Source: Paragonimus skrjabini miyazakii
Lineage: Eukaryota; Platyhelminthes; Trematoda; Plagiorchiida; Troglotrematidae
Assembly: GCA_014338405.1 (NCBI GenBank)
Contig: JTDE01001507.1
Span: 8,186-72,185 of the forward strand
Reading direction: 5' to 3'
DNA length: 64,000 bases
Each line of letters opens with the position of its first letter. Positions within the stretch are counted from its first letter, which is position 1. Below are positions 48,255 through 61,861 of this stretch, piece after piece. A program made the translations under genes and the position numbers. The notes beneath the pieces were generated by a model. That model was not told the origin of the DNA and did no database searches. It saw nothing but the letters and a program-made list of their open reading frames with translations.

Positions 48255-48627
48255 ACAGAATGTAAATCTGACATTAACACGACAGTACATGTAGAATGAA
48301 AAGTTGCCCTTGCTGCGTCCGCTTCTTTTCTTATTCTGCTGCTGAAACAAAAGACAGAATGAATTAAATCCAGATAAATCGCTTACGAGTATTTGTTTCA
48401 TTTCATTCAACCTACTGCTAAAGCCTTGCTGTCCTTATCTCAGTGTACATTCACTAAATTGACGGTGCCAAGAGAGAGTGAATCACTGGGGTCATCCAAA
48501 AATTGCGTATCGTAGACCGACACAATCTTCATTATCATCGATGCATTTGTTGACTGAGTCTAAACAACATCTTGCACTAATTGCAGCAAAAACTCTCCAG
48601 CTGACATTAGGATCTACATTCACTTTT

Positions 48628-48993
48628 CTAACCCATTTCAAATGAACTAACCAATGTGTTAGAAAGCCCAAATGGCTCGCTCCTCAGACGGATTCGTTGC
48701 AACGTGCCCCCTGCAACGGGTAGACACTGTAAAGTGGAGGGTATGCTGATGGGAGCAACACAACCCTGGATAGAACATAAGCTCACTTGAACGGTGTTAC
48801 TCATGCTTAATATTTTTTTTATATTACAGAAAGCAATGCAGAATGATATTTCAATGGGTAGGGGATTGTTCATAATTTTGTTTAGAGAACTGAGGATCCG
48901 TGGCGCGATTAAGCGTACGAGTGGCCAGGTAATATGTGGCTGATTTTTCATTCGAATATATAGAGAAGAACATTCCTGACGATCCATAAACAC
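48628..48993 (-). other. Unrecognised 121-codon open frame
   Basis: An uninterrupted minus-strand frame whose product has a basic N-terminal half and a Cys/Ser/Pro-containing C-terminal half. It carries no recognised domain, signal peptide or clear membrane span. Its GC content is higher than its flanks. It may belong to a transposon whose other parts have decayed. Confidence 0.2.
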
Positions 48994-51759
48994 GACACAG
49001 GTTTTGTTACAACAAATCTACGGCCAATAAATCCGGTTTGCGATTTTCGATGGAAAATATCCAGGTTTAGTTTCTATACACATTTCTGTTGAGGTAAAGT
49101 GATCGGAAAACACCACAGGATGGCTAAGTAATGTTCTGTACATTAGGCGGAAAATTTCACCAACATATTTTCCGAAAGGAAACGACTTCTTCTGAACTGG
49201 CTCATTCGGGTTTAACAGACCAGCAGACTGTTTGGTTTGACGAAGACGTTTCTAATAAGCAATGGTCAATTTTGATGAGTTTAAGAACATCACTTGTAAC
49301 ATATCACAAATTTGGCGAGTTGCCCATTAATATAGTCAGAAAATGAATTCACGCCCTGACAAAAGCTAAATTAACTGAGAATATACATCGTATAAAAGAT
49401 CCAGATGTATTTGAATTTTCAACCTACTGATGTATTCCCGATTGCTGAGTTATAAATCGGAATTAACGTTTGGGTTACATCTAGTTCTTCCACTTCAGTT
49501 TTACTTCAACCACTAGACACTAGTGAGTGTGATTGTACTTCTAGACATGAGGATTTGGTTAGCTAAGAGTTATTAACTCGCTGGTTTTCTAACCAGAGGT
49601 ATCCGATTTCGGTGTCTGTTCTATTCGGTCCAACATACACCCTATTATTCAGCCCTATTTGATGCCCAACTTTTGAGAATCACGTGCTTTTCAAAATTGC
49701 CCAGCTGAAACGGATCACCTTGAGAAGAAAGTTAGTATTTGGCATAAAGTACGTCCAAATTGCAGACTACTAAAAGACTGCGGACTACAGGAAGTTGGAT
49801 CTGCTTTTACGTTGGACGGTTCCAAATAATGGTATGAGGTAATTTCGTTAAAACGTCTTGGGGAATCTCGAAGATAGTGGAATGTGGGCGAGTAGAAAAT
49901 ACTTACCGAGAATGTAAAGACAATTGCTTGGCTGAAAGCAAACTCACTTACCACCTGTCGATTGCAAAGCAGACACAATTCGACATACAGAAGGCAAAGA
50001 CTTTCAGTAGTCTGGTGCGAAGTATGGACAGCAGCTTCGCGCTATAGGGAGGGCTATGATAGGTGAATTGTCGGGTGACTAGACTTCGGTTTCTAAATTT
50101 AATTGCATGAACCCTTCAAGAGATGGCGATGTTTAGACGAAAAAACTGGCGATGAAGTAACGTTGCACACTTCTGTTAACGGATGACCAAGCGTGCAAAA
50201 ATAATTCAGCTGTTATAGACTTTAAACTTCTTCGGCTAGGCAGAATCTAATGAAAAATAAATCATCGCAAACGGATTTGTCATCGAGAGTTGTATTTTTT
50301 TAGTAAGAAGAGAGCACATCAACCAACAACCCTGAACAGTTAGACCATAATTAGAACATAAAAAGTGAACTAGACATGAACGAGACACTTTCAACGTGAA
50401 ACATCACCAAGAGATTGATAATCAACGTGAATATTAAGTTATAATTTCCTGAAATTGAATTGTAATCAGGAAACAGACGATAGTGTCCCGATACGGCCAT
50501 ACAGATACACAGATCACAGACGTTGATGCTCGAATTCCATCTCTAAAGATACAGACTGTTGAGCAAAACGCGTGATGGGGCATTGCACTAAAGAGTTTGG
50601 TCGGCCAAGATATCGGCTAAATATTCGTAACCAAGTGGTACAGAACGTACGAATTCAATCGCAACATCTCACTCGGAAATATTATAATGCGTGGCAAATC
50701 TTGAATTTTGAACGATAATACAGACATTTTTAAGTGTCGACATCTAACGACAGAAGAGAATCGAAGATCTGTTGAACAAGAACTGTGACAAGCAGTGTTT
50801 CATGCAAAACATATAGGAATGAACAAGACAGAACTCCCCACTCGAGCAGCAATTTCCCAGCTGGTTTGTGAGATACGGAAGTAAGATATGATCTCAGAGT
50901 AATCGTGGAGCTTCCCGAGCAGGATTCAGTGATCAACTTCGAAGCATGCTGTGAACAAGCTTGACAGGAAACCAACAATGAAATCGCCTCCATCAACGGT
51001 TTGGTCTATTGTTCACAGGCAGCATTCCGATTGGTAACTCATGAAAATATCCATCAGAGTGCATTATGAGAGTAATCCAGTAGTATGAACCAAACCAGTA
51101 GTTCAGCAAATATAACTCCAATAAGGGTCGTCGTGAATGTAGAGATAACTGAAAATAGTTTGATTCACACGTTTGATAAGATCACTAATTTGAGGATGGG
51201 TTAATCCGTGTGTTAACCAATTAGGATTTGAGATACACGTGGTCAACTGAAGAATTAACTAGTGTGAAGACTGTTCTGATGTAACGTGAGGCGAGGATCC
51301 AGCAATTTAAGGACGAAAAATCACAGAAATGAAATGGTGGTGGAGAACAACTGAAATGTTCCACATGCACTCGGTTATTACATCAGAACACATGACAGGG
51401 GATACGTCGAAGCGGTGGTTATGAATACTGTTAACACTGCATTAAATTGACATGATAATCCTACGCAGACGATAAGAGCAATTTAGTATACAATTTATCA
51501 CGTCAACAGCGGCCACGCTGATACTCACTTGTTTTGGATCGACAACAAATTCACTGCTCAGTTGTAACTAATGCCGTGGTTTACACGTCCACACAACTGT
51601 TTCCGACTAGTCACAAGTTCAGTAGTACATAGTACATATTTGTTCAACTCACTCTGAGTGTGCTTTTTAGCAGTGAATGAGTTCGATGTGCAACGCCGGA
51701 ATGAAATTTTATCTCTAGACGATGGATCACACGTTTAAGTGTCATCTGTGTTTTCGTAT

Positions 51760-52044
51760 TTATACGGAGCCACCAAAGGAAATCAACATCGAATACGTGT
51801 CGGTGGTGAGAGTGAGTTCCAGTGAGAATTGATTGAAAAATCCTGCATAGGTGGTCAATGTACCAGATGATTCACTGGATGTCATGTGACAGTGATTTGG
51901 ATGGACAACCCAGTCCAGATGTAAAATGTCAGGTTTGCCGATGTGGAAATCCAGTTCAGCTGGTCGGGTAAACGCTACGTCTGAGTAAGCTGTTTCAGTC
52001 GATGATACGAATGGGGATGAAGTCCAGGTATATGGAAATACCAT
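51760..52044 (-). CDS. Conserved 94-codon frame in the left arm, unknown function
   Basis: Start, length and stop are the same as in its partner at 60628-60912, with 76 of 94 residues identical and no indel. The product is rich in Thr, Ser and aromatic residues (FPYTWTSSPF near the N-terminus, ending in ISFGGSV) and contains one Cys and several His. No signal peptide or family is recognised. Upstream, CACAG/GTGAGG and TTTGACAG could be a micro-intron joining an earlier segment. By hand count there are about 18 residue changes against roughly 16 silent changes, which suggests weak past constraint rather than pure drift. Confidence 0.35.
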   Translation of the reverse strand: MVFPYTWTSSPFVSSTETAYSDVAFTRPAELDFHIGKPDILHLDWVVHPNHCHMTSSESSGTLTTYAGFFNQFSLELTLTTDTYSMLISFGGSV

Positions 52045-52126
52045 CCCGTAGAACCTATCAAATCTGCCAAACCATTAATCACTGACCTCACCTGTGTTCG
52101 GAGTGCGAACATGTTTTCATGTTGTG

Positions 52127-52312
52127 TCAGTAGGCAGTAGCTGTCACGAAAACGCTAATAACTGTCGTTATACACAGTGGGTTGACTAGTGGAAACAGGT
52201 CAGAGGAATCCTCTTCTACTACTATCGACACTGTGATATCAGACCACTGGTGAGCAGTGTGTTTGCAGGAACGAAATCTTCTGATCATCGGTGGGATAAT
52301 GCTCCACAGCAT
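52127..52312 (-). CDS. 61-codon frame in the left arm, partner disrupted in the right arm
   Basis: The product begins MLWSIIPPMI and includes RFRSCKHTAHQWS, and it ends with a hydrophobic TTVISVFVTATAY. The right-arm counterpart (60363-60545) keeps both conserved blocks but has a TAA where a GTAAGT-like donor also occurs, so the real unit may be spliced. No family is recognised. Confidence 0.25.
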   Translation of the reverse strand: MLWSIIPPMIRRFRSCKHTAHQWSDITVSIVVEEDSSDLFPLVNPLCITTVISVFVTATAY

Positions 52313-52941
52313 TTCTAACTGAACAAACTAGAAAGAACTCAGTGATTAATCAGAACATGGTGAGCTAGTGATCACTAAGCAGAACAGAGGACCGATTCGC
52401 TAGTTAATAATTATCAACTTCGTGTTGGTTGGACGATAATCCATCCAAGTGGATGTTTGCAATTTCCTTCACGGTGTGAATCCATTGGCAGTTTCATTCA
52501 AATAAGCGTTTAAGATTTCATCAGAGAATTCACGAGCAGGTTATGTCGAATGAACGTGTGCCTCGTTGTTTTCGTGTACGATTTCAGACTTGAGTAGGTC
52601 AACCCGAGTGAGCTGCACAGCAATCACAACGTAGCCAGCTGACGGTAAGTCACATGGACTACGACAATGTATGTGTAATCATTGTGGACAACGAAATAAA
52701 GTATTTGTGATTAACTCAGGAGAAGCAGGATTTTGCACTTCGGATGTCGCAAATATGATCAACTATATCATTCCCTCTGTTTGTTTGAAACAGGAGAGCG
52801 CACGTGTAAACAGACAATGTTTGAAACTATTTGGTTGATTTGTATAAAAATTTTCCATAAAGCTTTCTGGATGGCACTCAAGAAAAACTTCATTATAAAT
52901 TAACACTAAGGCCATTTCTCGTCTTATCCTACGAGATATAT

Positions 52942-53041
52942 NNNNNNNNNNNNNNNNNNNNNNNNNNNNNNNNNNNNNNNNNNNNNNNNNNNNNNNNNNN
53001 NNNNNNNNNNNNNNNNNNNNNNNNNNNNNNNNNNNNNNNNN
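52942..53041. other. Assembly gap (100 N)
   Basis: A fixed-length run of N, so the true gap size is unknown. It lies between the two arms of the inverted duplication, so the spacing of the arms depends on it. Confidence 0.95.
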
Positions 53042-56000
53042 TATCTGCTGACAATTTCTAGGTAATTTTCGTAAGGTTTCCGTCTACGGCTTTCCAGAAT
53101 CAGTTATTGTCTTTTCTTCAAGACGGTGGTCAATTCGAATTGAGTATCCATGACGCTTATGTAGAAGTTCAGATTTTGCCAATTCAGATAAATTCTACGT
53201 AGTTGTTAGTATGCACGTTCGTTAGTGTATTTTCAGAAACGAAATCTTTATCAAGTGTGCCGTTGCTGGATGATATCTCCTACGCGAATTGACTGAGTAG
53301 ATTTTCGTTTATCCGTTCAGAAAAACAGTGATATTTGTACAAATCGCATAGGCAGAGTGCCAAAAATAACCTGTCGTAGGTAATATTGATTAACAAGATG
53401 CCGTCTACGGTTTCAATCAATCGTATTTCGAGGCAAACCTGGGCAACATTTGGACGTTATTCGTTGCTGCATCTACGCGAAAAACCCGTGTTTCGTTTTG
53501 CACACTTTTCAATTAACAGTGCAATTTCCAAATAGAATCAATTAGAATTTCGGTATTGTGTAGGTTATTCATGCAAATCTTGTCCATCTGTTTTTAACAA
53601 TCATAGATATTCCTTCAGACTGCATTTGATGATTAAAACGAAACGTTCTTTGGTGTGTAAGGTATCCATTGTGTGCTCAGTAACTGGATATCTCCTATAG
53701 TTAGTTTGAAACGAATATTTACCAAATGATTTATGGACTGACTGACAGTTACAGAATGTCAACAATGTTCACATGTGGAAGGTTACCGTTCGTAACAATA
53801 ACATGAATATACAGACTGTTTTAATTGCTTGCAAATTTCGGGCGATTTGACTGGGTTTTGCTGAAAACCACCTGATTTCCGGTGCGGTTTCAAAATTCCT
53901 ACAGAATTTCAGTGAGACCCTTCCGAAAAGATGTAGTGTGCTCCAGGTTTATTCTTGTGATAGCTCGTCAATAGCGGAGAGCTTTGCACTATCAGGGATT
54001 GCAACTGTGTTAATGCTTAAATTAATCAACTACGTTGATTACTGAGTCACTGACCTCGCAGCATATATGACTGAATTGGCGTTTGCAAATATTCGTTCAT
54101 GAGAAATTTTTGCAGTGGGGTTTCGTCAACAGAGCAGTTGTCCTGTTAATTCAAATTGGCGATCTCAATGTTGTGACTTCTCATCCAGCTGGAATCACAA
54201 AAACCACTAAACTTGTCTAGCATTATCGAACCATTGAGACGTTCGTCGTAGTTCAAACCTTAGTCTTAGTAATGGTGTACATTAATAGCGACCTTCAAAA
54301 AGGCCGAGTATTTGGTAGTCCTTATGAAAGGGTGTGACTGAATAACTCATCCCAGCACGAAAGCTGTAATCGATTTTGGATTGTTTATTTTTTATTTGTT
54401 TCACCTAAAAAGAACCCCAGATCTACTACATACTGTTACAGACTACGAAAACCTTGACATGTTTGTAAGTATATTTTGTGATTTTGCTTCATATACTTGA
54501 GTCGGGTTGGCTCAATTCAAGAAGGACAGGCGACAGTCAACAGAAATCATGGAGAGATGCTAGCCTGAATTTTTAAATCGTTAATTTCATCTAGCTTACA
54601 AGCATCGCGTGTGCATACTTGTGGGAAATCGGTCAAGTTAACTAGTCAACTGATTTGCTTCGAAAAATGTGCTAGTCTGTAGTTTCTTTCTTCATTCAAG
54701 TGAAAAAATGGATTCGAAACTGACAAGATAGTTCTCATTGCAAATTTATGGATTAGATTTTACCAGACATTTATTCTGTTTCATCTCTAAATGCTAAGAG
54801 GAAAGGTGGTGTGCTAACATTTGATTTCAATAAACTACATATCGAAAACATAAGGGTAGTGGTATGACAGTCAACATTTCCTGTTACAGGCGTGGTCCCT
54901 GAAGTCGAAATCACAGTTGTGAAAAAATGCGATGTGCTAACAGAGGCGACTTTTGGTGTCAACTACTTCTTTTCATAAACCTTTGAATAAATGGCCGTCA
55001 AAAAGCAGAAGTCACCATAAGACTCAGGAGGTGACTTACAACTTAAAAATTTTCTCATTGGTTAATTTTTAGTGATAACTGAACATTTTCCAAGTGGACT
55101 TACTCTAGTTTAAATTCGGTAAACCATGACTGACGTGAATTTGATTCCCTTACTGTATGGTATGAGATGAAACTTTGTACAGCTTGTCTATGTATTCAGG
55201 AATGCTGAATTGTGAACCAAAATTGAAAGCCACATTCTACTTAAAACTGTTTATAACTAAATATGATAGGTCAGTCACGCGTGGAAGGTTTTCTATGCTA
55301 TCGGAACCAATTTAGCGAGCACTAAACTTCTTTCTGTCAAACGAAGCATGCACATACAACCACACACATCAGTTGCTTGTTCTACATAGCATGACCAGAC
55401 CGAACGGATCAGTGATTCCCACAACCGATTAAGGTAGCCTGGCTATGTAAGAATAAACTAGTAGTAACTGTGTTGATTGTTTGGAACACTCGTCCAGTGA
55501 ACACTGCTGAATCATGTTGATTACGCAAACCGCGTTGCATACCATCTTGTCTCAACGTGAGCAACGTGTCCAGCAGAGTAGCCTGTGTGTTACTGCCATA
55601 TCGTGAGCACTATCATGTTACGTCTACATGTCAGCATGTGATTCCTTGCATCTAGCCTAATGGATTAAATAAACAGTCCAAGCGATCGTCTCTACGTGAC
55701 TCATCTAGAAGCCAGACCGTCTGATACTCTTTCTTCACGCTATTTTTGAACTGGTTACGATTGCACAGCTCACCCTGCACGGTGAACTTAGTGAAGAAGT
55801 GTCTAGCACACTTGCCTCATAGGCATGATAGCCAATATTCAGCATTCAATTCGGGCAGGATACTTACAGCCACCCTAGAATAGTATGAGCACAAATGAAG
55901 TCCAGCCAGTCCTCTTGAAGAGATTTACATGATAATCTAATGGAAATACAAAACATTGCACAAACTCCCCTCAGTTTAGATACACTAAATATACACAATG

Positions 56001-59000
56001 ACGTTCAGCCTGTTTAAACAATGAGGGGAGAGATATTGTCTGATCCAAAACTTAGATGTACAGTTTTTGGCTTATAATTCCGTGGTGTACGGACGAATTT
56101 TGTTATCGTCCGTTACGGCAAGAATAAGAGAATTTGCTGTTATCCATATGGCGAGGATTTCTCCGTAGATTGAACAAGATGAATTAGTTCCTCAATCTTG
56201 AGGTGAGCAGAATCACGTTGAAGAGCAAACTCTATTCGGTTTGTTAAGTCACCATTAAACAAGACCATAGGCTGGGCCGAACAATTGCTAATTTTTCCGT
56301 TAGTGTTACTTTTTTACAAGAATGAACGAATGGATTTGAGCGTATTAGGAGACCGCAAAAACAATCGTTTTCTGGTAAAAGTAAACACAAAGTTGATGTG
56401 AAGTTGACCCGCACTGAATGATGGGAAGCAGAGAATAATAAGCGCAATCGAAGTAGCCATCAAGGCCAGTTGCGAGTTTTGATTATCACATTACGCACAG
56501 TAGAATAAATATGGAAATAATTGCCAGGGAGTGTTAGAAAATCGGTTAATAGAAGGATGGTGGACTATTTGATAGCTGAAATTTAAACTATCCCTGTTAT
56601 AAACCCTGAGTTTGATGTGCTGAAACTGAAATATACTTTGTTCACTCCTTTTTTCGGCACACAAGTTATATGATAATAATCTCGTCAATATTCAGTCTAC
56701 GGAATATCACCGTATTTACTTGGTTTCTAGTCATTCACTAAACAACCCGAGAGTTTACGTTACAAACAAATAAGTTGGAGGAAGGTTTATCAATTATATT
56801 CATGTTATCAAATATATATCATAATATTATAATTGCAGCAGTTGCTTACTGTGATTCACTTAGTGAACTAAAGGACACTCCGTCATTTTACTCGGTCAAA
56901 CTTGTGTTACCCGGCATTTCATAGCTGGCGTCCTTGTGACAAATTTTTACAATCATGCGCACAATTGAATTCTGAAATATTCATTTTTGGTGAAATGTTA
57001 GCCTCTTTATGTAAACTGGAGCGGGACGAACGATTAGTCTGTTTAACTTGATATCCAGTTCCAGCTGATCGGACAGAAATCATCTTCCTTTTTTTAAATG
57101 TAATTTACTATCCGCTATGTCAGAAATCTCAAAGCCAGTGGTAAAACCGTATCGTCGCTGTTAACATCCAACCTAAAGCTCAGTTGTCCGGATTAAGAAG
57201 TACCGGTTCAAACGATCTATCAATCACATTAACTTCGACTACAACAGACCTACAACAGACATCAAACTGTCGCGATGCAATGTGAATTAACACTCTTGGT
57301 TCATCTTCTTCTTTACCAGTTGTTCAAAGATATAACAAACGTAACAACAACTTACTGCTAAGGACTTCCCTATTGTAAGTCATGGTCTATTCCATGGTAA
57401 CAGGCACGTTAACAAACCCGAAAAGAGACATTTTTCCTACTTCACTGTGACTGTTTATTATAATTCTAGTTGTTTTTAATACAGAGATTTGCGTTGCTTC
57501 ACTTTACCTCGAAACCGAGTACTGCAGAATAAGGGAAGATATTTACCAACGAATTCCGAAACCGACGGTCAGTGACTTTTGCTTTTCTCCACCAAAACGG
57601 ACTTGATGGTTTGACGTGCATTTTGAAAACTCCTTAGGTGTGCCAACAAACTTTCGACAATCTGCCCAACTAAATATGTCGACTCCAGAGTCGCTAGGGA
57701 ACTACCATGTATATTTCAAACTGAAAGTAATGTTTCTTAGGATCGCTAACTTTTCGTAGTTCTGTTTATTTGGGTCATGAACGAAATGATGATTGAACTG
57801 TTTGCAACGCACAAACCATGCGTTATCGTCCAACCAGGCGAAATAGTCGACTTTCTGGTCATACTGACCGTTTCAGATCCACAGAGAAAGTAGTGATCAT
57901 TATTTATTGGTCTATGCATTCTCCTCTAATAAACCCAACGGTTTTAATACTGCATACAACTTAATAACTCAATCCCCTCATTCCGCCTGGTTTGCTCCAA
58001 ACAAAACAGTCACATTTATTTTGATAGTTTTGTGACAGTTGACCATCAACACGGTGACTGGTTAAACACTGATGATGAATGCACATCCGACTGAGGAGAG
58101 TTCGATCCATCCACTACTAGACTGTTTCATTTTATCAGGTTGTAGCCAATTACTATTTCAAGGCGCTTAACGACGAAGTATTTGGCAGATAAGGTAATTT
58201 AATGAATTTAGCCGTTTTACGCTTTTACATATAAGTTCCGTTAGAAATTACCACTAACATGACTGTCATTCATATATAAAGCCGTTTAAGCAACAAAAAC
58301 TGAATTCTAAGTTGTCACTGTTATTGCCATTATACAGGAATAATGATATATATGGCATCTGTGTGTAATATCACGTAATGTATGTGTTACAGTTTTGCTC
58401 TGGTAACTTGACTACCACTATCTAAACGTTTCCCGCCAAATAGTTTAATATTTAAAACAACTATGATAAAATTGACGAGTTTTGGCATTTCCCGTATTAT
58501 TGTTTAGATACACTGTTCCAATTATTTTTATTGACTACTAGAACTCACTACTGGATGCAGGTACTAACCACTTTAGTCTTCTCATTGCCAAAAGCAAATT
58601 AGTGGTTTGTAAATGGGTGTGCCATAATGTGAATCGCATTTAACCCCAGAAAAAATTCTGTGTTTTACTTCCAATAAACAAAGTCTTAGTTGACAACTGT
58701 CACACTTTAGTAACAGTAAACCTATTGTAAAAAACGAGGAGTTTTACTATAATTGTTCTGATAAGATACTTTACGATGACTTGTCCAACAGTTTGTTGGA
58801 TTATTGGAATGATTTTTAGTATAGTGTTTACATCGCATACAACGTTCACAATCGATTTTTCTTACATCCCACCGCAACATATGTGCTGTTTCCTCTGATT
58901 GAACCTTGACAGTCTAAGATCTTTATGTGCTAACTTTTCATCAAACACGGCCGTTTATTGATTACACAAAAATCTAGCCACAGTGATTTGTAAAGAGATT

Positions 59001-60060
59001 GTAACTGACATAAATTGAAGAATAGTTCAGTACATAAACTTTCACTGACCACTTGTAGCAGATATGCTCCGATCATACACATATATCACACCAGTATTGC
59101 TTCGTTCGTAAGTGTGAACCTGGCCTATCATTCATTGACATCTTTGACCAACACGGGTACAAACTGATGGACGGAGTAGTTATTTACGTTGAATATATAC
59201 ACAATATGCGCATCGACTATCTGGGACATTATTTTCGCACGTTCATAGACCGAACGGTAATGAGTTGAGTAAACATGTGCCACAGGGCGACTTAAGGCAG
59301 CTTTGATCCAGACAACCAGCATGGTCCATGTCGTCTATTCAATCTATATAATTACAATTAATTTCTGCAGAACAACTATAGTCACCATCGTTTTTGAGCC
59401 GGAGACGGCCAGTCAGCATCCAGAACCAACAAACGCCCAGTTACTGTCGGTCACGTGACATAGAAATGCGTTTCCGAAAGTGTCGACCACTGTATTGGGG
59501 AGTTGTCTTTCAATAATACTCGACTGAAAACCTCCGGTTACTGGACTTTAATCTCTGGTCATCTTTTTTCAAGTATGCACCTGTAATGATTATCTCGACT
59601 GGCAAAAGATTTTCTTTAATTTCTACCTTATATCAGCCACACTTTAATCTATTGTTAACTTATTCATAACAGAAAAGGAACAGTCGTTCATCTTTACAAA
59701 TATTTTCATCCGTTTCACTGCTTGGCAGAGACTGTTTGGTAGCATTATTGTTGTCAGAGAATGGTTCAGTCAACATTGCTTCGAGAAGGTCAGCTGTTGA
59801 TGTGATTTTCATAATCCTACGAGGGCAACGGGCCTACGTAATTCCTGGATAACGATGTTTAATCTTTTCAAACAACGACAGTAAAGCACGTCATGTAGTA
59901 TATTAATACTGTTCATTAAGGTCGAATGATGACCTGCCAGTAAGATATCGATTTGACTGAAAAAATGCTAGTTGAATCTCAGCTGTCATTTTAAGTATTA
60001 ACAAAATGTGGAGGAAAGATTTTGCTTGCAGCTGTATTTCCGGCAGATATGACAATGTTT
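53042..60060. other. Spacer between the inverted arms, mostly unassigned
   Basis: AT-rich, with no recognised element. At 54771-54985 both strands are open: the minus strand encodes a Ser/Thr-rich 63-residue frame, and the plus strand encodes two blocks (KGGVLTFDFNKLHIENIRV and VVPEVEITVVKKCDVLTEA) separated by one TGA. The plus frame is followed by AATAAA at about 54986. The short minus frames at 56244-56447, 56491-56688 and 59128-59322 have no motif. Confidence 0.4.
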
Positions 60061-60064
60061 GCTT

Positions 60065-60083
60065 CACACACACACACACACAC
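60065..60083 (+). repeat. (CA)n microsatellite
   Basis: About nine uninterrupted CA units followed by GTATATA, immediately outside the right arm of the inverted duplication. Confidence 0.9.
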
Positions 60084-60627
60084 GTATATATCCCAATAGA
60101 ATAAGACGAGAAGTAGCTTCAGTGCTAAGTGATACTGAAGTTCTTCTTGTGTGATGAAATCTTAAGCGCTTATTTGAATGAAACCGCCAGTGGATTCACA
60201 CCGTGGAGGGAATTGCAAAATCCACTTGGATGGATTGTCTTCACACCAGCACGAAGTTGATAATAACTAACTTGTGAATCGATCCTCTCTTCTGCTTAGT
60301 GATCACTAGCCTACCCTGTTTTGATTAATCACTGAGTTCTATCTAGTCTGTTAAGTTAGAAATGCTGTGGAGCATTTTCCCACTGGTGACTATAAGATTT
60401 CGTTCCTGCAAACACACTGCTCACCAGTGGTCTTATGTCACAGTGTAAGTGAATACCAGAGGATTTCTCTAGCCTATTTCCAATAATCAACTCACTGTGT
60501 ATAACGACAGTTATTAGCGTTTTCGTGACAGCTACTGCCTACTGACACAACATGAAAACATGTTCGCACTCCGAACACAGGTGAGGTCAGTGATTAATGG
60601 TTTGGCAGATTTGACAGGTTCTACGGG

Positions 60628-60912
60628 ATGGTATTTCCATATACCTGGACTTCATCCCCATTCGTGTCATCGACGGAAACAGCATTCTCAAACGCAGTGT
60701 TTATCCGTCCAGCTGAACTGGATTGCCACATAGGCAAACCTGACATTTTACACTGGGACTGGGTTGCTCATTCCAACCACTGTCATATGACATCCATCGA
60801 ATCATCCGGTAGATTGACCACCTATGCAGGATTTCTCAATCAGTTCACGCTGGAATTCACCGTCACTACCGATGCATATTCGATGATGATTTCTGTTGGT
60901 GGTTCTGTATAA
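60628..60912 (+). CDS. Conserved 94-codon frame in the right arm, unknown function
   Basis: Partner of 51760-52044 with the same start and stop. It begins FPYTWTSSPF after the initial Met-Val and ends ISVGGSV. The surrounding DNA is also open in a second frame on the same strand (FALRTQVRS then TGWYFHIPGL), conserved for about 60 bases in both arms, so which frame was used is unclear. A following small frame, 60927-61019, is kept at the same length in both arms and ends at GGA/GTGAGT, a strong donor-like site. Confidence 0.35.
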   Translation: MVFPYTWTSSPFVSSTETAFSNAVFIRPAELDCHIGKPDILHWDWVAHSNHCHMTSIESSGRLTTYAGFLNQFTLEFTVTTDAYSMMISVGGSV

Positions 60913-61612
60913 ATATGAAAACACAGATGACACTTAAACGTGTGATCCATCGTCTAGAGACAAAGTGTCATTTCGCCGAAGCACACAGAACTGACTGTTT
61001 GCAAAACAGCACACTCGGAGTGAGTTGAACAAATATGTACTATGCGCTACTGAGGTCGTAACTAATCAGAAACAGTTATGTGGACGTGTAGACTAGGGCA
61101 TTAGTTACAAGTGAGCGGCGAATTTGTTGTCGATCCAAAAGAAGTGCGTAGCAACGTGGCCGCTGTTGACGTGATAAATTGTATACTAACTTGCTCGTAT
61201 CGTTTGGGTAGGATTGTCATCTCAATTTAATGTAGCGTTATCAGTATTCATAACCACCGCTTCGACATATCCCCTGTCATGTTTTTTGATGTAATCACCT
61301 AATGCATGCGTAACACTTCGATTGTCCTCCACCCCCACTTCAGTTCTGTGATCTTTCGTCCATACATTGCTGAATCATCGCCTCACTATACATACAACCT
61401 TAGAACAATATTCAAAATAATTAATTACTCAACCGTTCACGGAGCATGAGTGTATATCTCAAATCCTAATTGCCGCACACACAGATTGAACCATCTTCAA
61501 ATTAGTGACCCCATCGAAAGAAACATTTACGTGTGGGTCAATCTATTCCCCGTTATCTCCACATTCAAGACTTTCCTGATCGACGTCATAGTTCCAGAAC
61601 AACTGGTCTAGT

Positions 61613-61861
61613 TTGTACTACTGGTTAACAGTCATAATGCACTTTGATGAGTATTTTCATGAGTTACCAATCAGAATGTTGCCTGTGAACAATAGACAAT
61701 CTTTGATGGAGACGATTTCATTGTTGGCTTCTTTTCAAGCTTGTTCACAACATTCTTCGGAGCTGATCGCTGAAACCTGCTCGGGAAGTTCCGCGAGTAC
61801 TCTGAGATCATACCTTACTCCTGTATCTCACAAACCAAATGAGGAATGGCTCCTGGAATAA
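61613..61861 (+). CDS. Frame in the right arm with Cys/Ser-rich C-terminal block, unknown
   Basis: The product contains FHELPIRMLPVNNR, then ISLLASFQACSQHSSEL and a Ser-rich tail. The left arm keeps the same blocks but with a small frame-changing indel between them (its second block is the ORF at 50996-50730). No family is recognised. The indel suggests that at least one arm is a pseudogene, or that an intron boundary lies between the blocks. Confidence 0.25.
   Translation: MYYWLTVIMHFDEYFHELPIRMLPVNNRQSLMETISLLASFQACSQHSSELIAETCSGSSASTLRSYLTPVSHKPNEEWLLE

Larger units (their letters stand above)
50390..52530 (-). repeat. Left arm of a ~2.1 kb inverted duplication (unknown unit)
   Basis: Its reverse complement aligns with 60140-62240 over nearly the whole length at about 75-85% identity by eye, highest in the short open frames. 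Left-arm landmarks are the ORFs at 52312-52127, 52044-51760, 51745-51644 and 50996-50730. No terminal repeat or known domain marks the unit. It may be an unrecognised transposon present twice, or a duplicated multi-exon gene that is now decaying. Confidence 0.75.

Noticed and set aside
51760..52044. Possible membership in the schistosome egg protein CP391S/plexin-domain family
   Set aside because: The Cys-rich PSI-type pattern and the conserved N-terminal blocks expected for that family are not present.
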